Origin: a virus
Direction: 5' to 3' (one strand)
IMG/VR virus record: IMGVR_UViG_3300008106_000025
Location: 3,106 to 26,460 of that record
DNA length: 23,355 nt
Part shown: positions 1-5,158 of the stretch, in pieces
Layout of the letters: every line of letters begins with the position of its first letter
Numbering within the stretch: position 1 is the first letter of the stretch
Notes under the pieces: model-generated
Told to the model about the DNA's origin: nothing
The model's database searches: none
Seen by the model: only the letters and a program-made list of their open reading frames with translations
Position numbers and translations under genes: made by a program

Positions 1-312
1 ACGACCGCCGCCGAAGGCGTTATAATTATTCTTCATAACTCAGCAAGCGGCGCTGAAGCTGTTGTGGCCGAGTTCACCGATAAAAAACTTAGGGTTCTAG
101 CTTTGAAAGACGGAGAAGCTAAAATCTTGAAACAGTTCGATACACCTTTTGACTTGGAAGAAATCTTTGACTTAAAAGTTATGATTTGGATGCCCACCGA
201 GTGGACTTTGTGCGCGGCAATAACCCACCCCGATCACCCCCCTATGATTTTGCATTGGCGCGCAATAATCGGCTGGTCTTTCACATCTTTCGCAAAATTT
301 GGCATTTGTTAA
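1..312 (+). CDS. Hypothetical protein, 5' end outside window
   Basis: The reading frame is open from the first base to a TAA at 310-312, so the gene probably begins upstream. An internal GTG at 64 could start an 82-residue product but has no recognisable ribosome binding site. The visible 103 residues have a hydrophobic start (VIIILHN), a charged middle, and a Trp-rich end. I recognise no domain. It ends 18 bases before the next gene on the same strand, so it is probably the tail of the same early operon. Function unknown. Confidence 0.5.
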   Translation, partial: TTAAEGVIIILHNSASGAEAVVAEFTDKKLRVLALKDGEAKILKQFDTPFDLEEIFDLKVMIWMPTEWTLCAAITHPDHPPMILHWRAIIGWSFTSFAKFGIC

Positions 313-330
313 AAAGAAGAAAGCAAACTT

Positions 331-636
331 ATGACTAACACAAACAACACCCTCGCCGACACGTTAAACGAGCGCGGTAAGCGTTATGGCAATTTTGCTG
401 ACCAGGCAGCTATCGCACAAGCGATCAAAGCCGCCATGTACAGCGCCTGCGACTCATCCAAACTTGCTCCCGATCAACGGGAAGCCTTGGCCATGATAGC
501 CAACAAGCTCGGTCGTATCCTGAATGGAGACCCGAACTACGCCGACAGCTGGATGGACATTGCTGGCTACGCGAAGCTGGTGGCAGACAGATTGGAAGCT
601 GTAAGCGGCGAAAAATCTACAACATCTAATCTGTAA
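331..636 (+). CDS. DUF6378-like phage protein
   Basis: A 101-residue soluble protein starting at the ATG after a purine-rich AGAAGAAAG stretch. The pattern is an ERGKRYGNF segment near residues 14-22, then a helix with MIANKLGRILNGDP (about 75 residues in), then DSWMDIAGYAKL. That YG...K.aRi...Dsw.DiAGYa layout matches my memory of the DUF6378 family of small phage early proteins of unknown biochemistry. It sits 17 bases before a SNF2-like helicase gene in the replication operon, so a role near DNA metabolism is possible but only inferred from position. Confidence 0.65.
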   Translation: MTNTNNTLADTLNERGKRYGNFADQAAIAQAIKAAMYSACDSSKLAPDQREALAMIANKLGRILNGDPNYADSWMDIAGYAKLVADRLEAVSGEKSTTSNL

Positions 637-653
637 AAAGATCATCGAACTTT

Positions 654-2030
654 ATGCTTGAAACACCCTTCCCCTATCAGTTAGACGGCGCAGCGTTCCT
701 ATCAAAAATGCCACAGGCCTTGTTGGCCGACGAGATGGGGCTGGGTAAGAGCGCGCAAGCTATCATCGCGTGCGACCTGGTTGACGCAGAGAACATCCTG
801 GTTGTGTGCCCCGCCGCCGTGCGCATCAATTGGTCGCGGGAGTTTGACCGATTCAGCGACCGCCGCAGGCCGTGCACGCTGATCCTGACAGGTAAAGACG
901 CGCCTGCGCCTGGCGTTAACGTCGTGTCCTACGACCTGCTGGCCAGCAACGAGAAGCTGCGCAACAATCTGAAGTCGCGGGAGTGGGACGTGCTGGTGAT
1001 TGACGAGGCGCACTTCCTGAAAGAGCGCAGCGCCAAGCGCACGAAGGTTTTGTACGGCCACAACCAGCACCCAGGCTTGATGCACAAAGCCAAGCGCACA
1101 TGGCGGTTGACTGGCACGCCCATGCCAAACAACGCCTCAGAGCTTTACACCCATTTGCGATCAGCGAAAATTGTCAACCAACCCTATTGGGATTTTGTGT
1201 ACCGATTTTGCGCAGGCTTCGACAGTGACTACGGCTACAAAATTACAGGCCACAAGAACACTGACGAACTCAAAGCATTGCTAAACCAATTCATGTTGAG
1301 ACGAAAGAAGGATGACGTCATGAAACAATTGCCCCCCATCACCTTTTCAGAAGTGACTGTTGATCGTAGCGAAGTCCAGCTCGACCCGTGGTTCTATGAG
1401 AACTGGGTGTCGATAGGCGTGCCCGCGTTCCTCGATAACCTCAAGAACATTGACGAGAGTCTGAAGACCAGCCTGAACGCAATCAGAAGCGGCCACCACC
1501 ACACCAGCAAGGATAGCCTGGAGCTGCTCAAAGCATATTCGAAAAGCACCTCAACGCTGCGGCGCTACATCGGCCTGGCCAAACTCCCCCGCGTCATCGA
1601 CATCCTGAAGGAAGAACTTGAGACAGGGCAGATTGATAAGCTGGTCATTTTCGCCGTGCACAAGCAGGTCATTGACGAGACGCGAGACAAACTCCGCAAG
1701 TTCAAACCTGTCACCCTCTACGGCGGCACGCCCACGGCCAAGCGCCAGCAGAACATCGACAAGTTTCAGAACGAGCCAAGTTGCAGGGTGTTCATCGGCC
1801 AGATTGTGGCGGCGGGCACCGGCATCACATTGACCAGTGCGCGGGAGGTGGCCTTTATCGAAGCCGATTGGGTTCCCGCGAACAACGCCCAGGCAGCAAT
1901 GCGCTGCCACCGGGTGGGGCAAACCAGACCTGTGCGTGTGAGGTTTTTCACATGCGCTAGTTCCGTGGACGAGGACGTCATGCGCGTCGTTGTCCACAAG
2001 ACAAGAGAAATTGCAAAAATCATGGATTGA
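654..2030 (+). CDS. SNF2-type DEAH helicase/translocase
   Basis: A 458-residue superfamily 2 ATPase of the SNF2/SMARCAL1-like type. Visible motifs in order are the Q-like YQLDGAAFL (residues 8-16), Walker A EMGLGKS (27-33), DEAH (117-120), TGTPMPN (153-159), and a C-terminal motif VI region HRVGQTRPVRV near residue 425. Such phage proteins move on double-stranded DNA and are thought to help replication, fork remodelling or recombination; no nuclease or HIRAN domain is visible here. The start is the ATG at 654, with no strong Shine-Dalgarno sequence, so translation may be coupled to the gene before it. Family assignment is firm; exact role is inferred. Confidence 0.93.
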   Translation: MLETPFPYQLDGAAFLSKMPQALLADEMGLGKSAQAIIACDLVDAENILVVCPAAVRINWSREFDRFSDRRRPCTLILTGKDAPAPGVNVVSYDLLASNEKLRNNLKSREWDVLVIDEAHFLKERSAKRTKVLYGHNQHPGLMHKAKRTWRLTGTPMPNNASELYTHLRSAKIVNQPYWDFVYRFCAGFDSDYGYKITGHKNTDELKALLNQFMLRRKKDDVMKQLPPITFSEVTVDRSEVQLDPWFYENWVSIGVPAFLDNLKNIDESLKTSLNAIRSGHHHTSKDSLELLKAYSKSTSTLRRYIGLAKLPRVIDILKEELETGQIDKLVIFAVHKQVIDETRDKLRKFKPVTLYGGTPTAKRQQNIDKFQNEPSCRVFIGQIVAAGTGITLTSAREVAFIEADWVPANNAQAAMRCHRVGQTRPVRVRFFTCASSVDEDVMRVVVHKTREIAKIMD

Positions 2031-2088
2031 CAGTTGCGATATTCTCAAGTCATTGTTACACTCTCAACATCACGAAATGGAGATGCAA

Positions 2089-2520
2089 ATGCAAATCACC
2101 GTAACCTTCGACACCGCTGACCTGACAGACAATAAAATCCTGTCGGTGATGCTTGCCAATCTTGAAAAGTTGGCGAACGACGAGCCGCCTGTGGCCAACG
2201 ACACCAAGAGCCGCGCGCGGCGGGTCAAGATACAGACCCAGAAGCCTGAGCCTGTGCAAGCTGAGGTCGTAGAGGAAGAACCCGCAAACGACGACCAGTT
2301 GGTTTTGGATTTGGGCGACGAGCCTCAGCCTCAACCCCAGCTGGACGCGAGCGAGCCTGCCACCTACACGCTGGATGACATCCGCGATGCGTTGCAGACC
2401 TACACAGCGGCCAAGGGCGTACCCGCTGGCGTCGAGCTGCTTAAGAAGTATGGGGCGGTTCGTTCAAGCGAGTTGGCCGAACAGCACTACGCCTCCTTCA
2501 TCAAGGAGTGCGCATCATGA
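2089..2520 (+). CDS. Hypothetical protein with acidic Pro/Glu linker and C-terminal helical domain
   Basis: ATG codons occur at 2077, 2083 and 2089. The last has GGAG at 2079-2082 with a 6-base spacer, giving a 143-residue protein. The N-terminal 35 residues may form a small fold (MQITVTFDTADL, then a helix). A low-complexity Glu/Pro/Gln linker follows. The last 45 residues (YTLDDIRDAL ... AKGVPAGVELLKKYGA ... YASFIKEC) resemble a helical module often seen at the ends of phage recombination or ssDNA-annealing accessory proteins. That resemblance is from memory, not a search. Its stop overlaps the next start (ATGA), so the two are translationally coupled. Confidence 0.7.
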   Translation: MQITVTFDTADLTDNKILSVMLANLEKLANDEPPVANDTKSRARRVKIQTQKPEPVQAEVVEEEPANDDQLVLDLGDEPQPQPQLDASEPATYTLDDIRDALQTYTAAKGVPAGVELLKKYGAVRSSELAEQHYASFIKECAS

Positions 2521-3140
2521 GCAGCACGTTACGTGGTTACGACAGGCATAAAAGCGACTATTACGTCACGCCTAAATGGATAATCAGGGAGCTGTTTGAC
2601 GCCCTCCCTGAACTGTTCGACGACATGGACGGGAGGCTGGCGTTAGACCCATGCGCAGGTGGCGGTTCAGTCAATCTCAGTGAGGTCTTCACCATGCCTT
2701 ACCCCGACGTGTTGGCGGAATACGGGTGGGATGACGTGATTACGCTGGACATAAGAGAAGATTCGCACGCGGACATCAAGGCGGATTTCCTGACCTGGAA
2801 CAACCCTGACAACCTGGACTTCGACCTGATTATCACGAACCCGCCATTCGCTATCGCCGAGGAAATAACCCGGAAGGCGTTGGAACTGGTGGATCAGGAG
2901 AGCGGCAAGGTCATCATGCTGCAACGATTGAACTGGCTGGGCAGTGCGGCGAGGGATGACTTCTTCACCGACTACCCACCCACCACCATCGTGATGCACG
3001 CGCGCCGCCCGTCTTTCGGCGGCACGTCGTCAACAGACAGCGTGGAGTACGCCCATTTCATCTGGGACAACACCGACCGCTCGGGCGTGACAAACTTTGT
3101 GCGTGTCCGCGCTGACAACTCTAGGAGTAAGACGGAGTGA
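2517..3140 (+). CDS. Orphan adenine-specific DNA methyltransferase
   Basis: A 207-residue Rossmann-fold methyltransferase starting at ATG 2517, with AAGGAG at 2503-2508 and an 8-base spacer. The SAM-binding motif I is DPCAGGGS (residues 44-51), motif II is LDIRED (77-82), and the catalytic motif IV is NPPF (108-111), which points to transfer of a methyl group to an exocyclic amino group (N6-adenine most likely). The N-terminal SDYYVTPKWIIREL is also typical of phage adenine methylases. No restriction enzyme is next to it and it is too short for a large target-recognition domain, so it is probably an anti-restriction or regulatory methylase. Target sequence unknown. Confidence 0.85.
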   Translation: MSSTLRGYDRHKSDYYVTPKWIIRELFDALPELFDDMDGRLALDPCAGGGSVNLSEVFTMPYPDVLAEYGWDDVITLDIREDSHADIKADFLTWNNPDNLDFDLIITNPPFAIAEEITRKALELVDQESGKVIMLQRLNWLGSAARDDFFTDYPPTTIVMHARRPSFGGTSSTDSVEYAHFIWDNTDRSGVTNFVRVRADNSRSKTE

Positions 3141-3150
3141 GGATTAACAG

Positions 3151-3417
3151 ATGCTTTGGAAACTGACGCACCGCTTGTTTGGTTACGATTACCTCGCCTG
3201 GAAGAGTTTCAACTCAGGCGGTGTAGCGCGGATTCGCAGGTCAAGGGACGGTGCGGTCTATTTCATGGACGACCACAACGAGCCGCAGCAGTTGCTTGGG
3301 TACCCCGCGTTCTATCTTCAGGACGGTTTCGGCGGGGTAGTTTTGTACCATGTGTTGTTTCTGACTTGCTCGCCAGAGAAGTATCTACCACGTTGCGATT
3401 TTCGCACTTACCATTGA
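3151..3417 (+). CDS. Small conserved phage protein of unknown function
   Basis: An 88-residue protein with an AGGA-type ribosome binding site just upstream of ATG 3151. The pattern FGYDYLAWKSFNSGGVARI, then a DGAVYFM strand, and near the end LTCSPEKYLP, is one I recognise as recurring in small proteins encoded in phage replication modules, usually near DUF2800/DUF2815 genes. No catalytic motif or membrane segment is evident. It lies between the methyltransferase and the DUF2800 nuclease on the same strand. Function unknown. Confidence 0.65.
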   Translation: MLWKLTHRLFGYDYLAWKSFNSGGVARIRRSRDGAVYFMDDHNEPQQLLGYPAFYLQDGFGGVVLYHVLFLTCSPEKYLPRCDFRTYH

Positions 3418-3431
3418 GGATTTCCAATCTT

Positions 3432-4529
3432 ATGAGCCACGCAAAACTATCGCCAAGCGCCGCAGAGCGTTGGATGACATGCCCAGGCAGCGTTGTGTTG
3501 TCGCAAGGTATGCCGAACAAATCGAGCGTGTTCGCTGAGGAAGGACGCCAGGCGCACGAGATAGCCGAAGCGTTGTTGCGCGGCGAACTGGTGAACGCTG
3601 AACGCGCCACGCTCGATAACGTCGCCAGTTACGTCAACCACGTTCGTGAACTTGCTGGTGTGCGTCACGTCGAGCAGAAGGTGGAGGTCAACGCCGACAT
3701 CTACGGCACTGCCGATGCAGTGGTGTGGCAGGAGGAAGACCGCCACCTACACATCGTTGATCTCAAATACGGCGCGGGCGTGCCTGTCGAAGTCCACGGC
3801 AATCTGCAACTTAAAATCTATGCGCTGGCCACGCTGCTTACGTTTGGCTACCCCGCGCAGCAGGTGACGGCCACCATCGTGCAACCGCGTTGCCCGCACC
3901 CCGACGGGCCAGTGCGCTCGGTCACCTTTGATGTTGTGGACTTGATTGATTTGCACGCCGACCTCAGCGCAGCGGTGTCGGTGGTGGGCGACGCCGAACA
4001 GCACGCGCCAGAGGCGTTGCTGAACGCAGGCTTCCTGGTTCCAAGCGAGAAGGGTTGCCGCTGGTGCCGCGCCGCGTCTGTGTGCCCCGCGCTGAAGCGC
4101 AAGGCGCAGACCTTGGCCAAGCAGGTGTTCACCAAGGGCGAACCCTACGACCCTAAAGCGTTGGCGGAGACACTCGACTTCCTGCCTATCCTGGAAGGCT
4201 GGATCAAGAACACCCGCGAGTTCGCTTACGAAGAAGCGGAGAAGGGTAAGCCCATCCCCAATTGGAAGTTGGTTGAGAAGCGGGCGACTCGCAAGTGGCG
4301 CTCTGATGGGGAGGTTGCCCAGGCGCTGAGCGCTTACATCCCCACCTCTGAATTATACGAGCGGAAAATCATCAGCCCCGCTTCGGCAGAGAAGCTGCTG
4401 CCAAAAGAACACCGCACGCTGCTCGATGAGCTGTGCGTCAAAGAATCATCAGGGCACACCCTGGTGAGTGAGTCGGACAAACGTCCGGCTATCCGTGTGG
4501 ATGCCAAGTCGGCATTTGCGAACTTGTAA
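3432..4529 (+). CDS. DUF2800 RecB/Cas4-like PD-(D/E)XK nuclease
   Basis: A 365-residue protein starting at ATG 3432 (GAGGA 11 bases upstream); the frame is open further 5' but that extension overlaps the previous gene and looks random. It shows the RecB/Cas4-type nuclease pattern: His in EEGRQAHEIAE (H42), GTADAV (D95), the D-x-K core IVDLKYG (D110, K112), and QLKIYAL (Q126, Y130). Four cysteines, C17 near the N-terminus and C209, C212, C218 in the C-terminal part, are placed like the Fe-S cluster ligands of AddB/Cas4-type nucleases. It probably processes DNA ends in phage recombination together with the ssDNA-binding protein just downstream. The Fe-S cluster is inference. Confidence 0.9.
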   Translation: MSHAKLSPSAAERWMTCPGSVVLSQGMPNKSSVFAEEGRQAHEIAEALLRGELVNAERATLDNVASYVNHVRELAGVRHVEQKVEVNADIYGTADAVVWQEEDRHLHIVDLKYGAGVPVEVHGNLQLKIYALATLLTFGYPAQQVTATIVQPRCPHPDGPVRSVTFDVVDLIDLHADLSAAVSVVGDAEQHAPEALLNAGFLVPSEKGCRWCRAASVCPALKRKAQTLAKQVFTKGEPYDPKALAETLDFLPILEGWIKNTREFAYEEAEKGKPIPNWKLVEKRATRKWRSDGEVAQALSAYIPTSELYERKIISPASAEKLLPKEHRTLLDELCVKESSGHTLVSESDKRPAIRVDAKSAFANL

Positions 4530-4549
4530 CTTTGAAGAAGGAAAAAATC

Positions 4550-5107
4550 ATGGCTGACAAGCTAATCACCCCGGAGTTTCGCGCTGCTTACGCAGGGCTT
4601 TTCCGTGCAACCGCACCTAAGGAGAACCCGAATGGGGCAAAGAAGTACTCCATTCGCGCAGCATTTCCACCTGAGGCTGACATCAAAGACCTAAAGGCGG
4701 CGTGCGCACAGGTAGCTGCCGACAAGTGGGGTAAGAATGTTCCCAAGACGATGCGGTCGCCGTTTCGTTTTAACGAGGAGCTGGACAACCCCATCCCAGG
4801 TATCGGCGGCGACTGGGTTGTCATGACGTTCAGCGCGAACGAGGATCGTCGCCCTGGCGTCGTTGACGCAACCGTGCAGGACATCATCGACGAGTCCGAA
4901 GTGTACAGCGGGGCATGGTTCCGTGCGCAGGTGCGGCCATACGCCTACGACCAGGCAGGAAACAAGGGCATCGCCTTTGGCCTGGAGAATGTGCAGAAGA
5001 CACGCGACGATGACGCCCTTGGCAGCGGTCGTATCCCCGCAAGCAAAGTGTTCGAGAGCTTCGGCTCGCCGATTGCTGCAAGCAGCGCAGGCGCGCTGTT
5101 CGATTAG
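4550..5107 (+). CDS. DUF2815 single-stranded DNA-binding protein
   Basis: A 185-residue protein of the DUF2815 (Enc34-type ssDNA-binding protein) family, the phage counterpart of T7 gp2.5. ATG 4550 is chosen because AAGGA lies 7 bases upstream. Recognisable elements are LITPEFRAAYAGLF at the start, the KENPNGAKKYSI strand, PFRFNEELDNP, and YSGAWFRAQVRPYAYD followed by GIAFGLENVQK; the C-terminus is Ala/Ser-rich and ends in LFD. It would coat ssDNA at replication forks and during recombination. It follows the DUF2800 gene by 20 bases, a common phage pair, and ends just before a strong terminator. Confidence 0.92.
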   Translation: MADKLITPEFRAAYAGLFRATAPKENPNGAKKYSIRAAFPPEADIKDLKAACAQVAADKWGKNVPKTMRSPFRFNEELDNPIPGIGGDWVVMTFSANEDRRPGVVDATVQDIIDESEVYSGAWFRAQVRPYAYDQAGNKGIAFGLENVQKTRDDDALGSGRIPASKVFESFGSPIAASSAGALFD

Positions 5108-5127
5108 ATAATACTGCTTCCATTTAT

Positions 5128-5151
5128 GCGACCCTTCGGGGTCGCTTTTTT
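5128..5151 (+). terminator. Rho-independent terminator with UUCG loop
   Basis: A perfect 7-bp stem GCGACCC / GGGTCGC closed by a TTCG tetraloop and followed by six T. It sits between the ssDNA-binding gene and the polymerase gene, both on the + strand, so it ends or attenuates the upstream transcript. It also shows that a polymerase start inside the hairpin (ATG at 5126) is unlikely. Confidence 0.9.
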
Positions 5152-5158
5152 CTTATCA

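Noticed and set aside
3156-3431. N-terminal extension of the DUF2800 protein
   Set aside because: The open frame upstream of ATG 3432 overlaps the small phage protein gene in another frame and is Arg-rich and unlike the family N-terminus.
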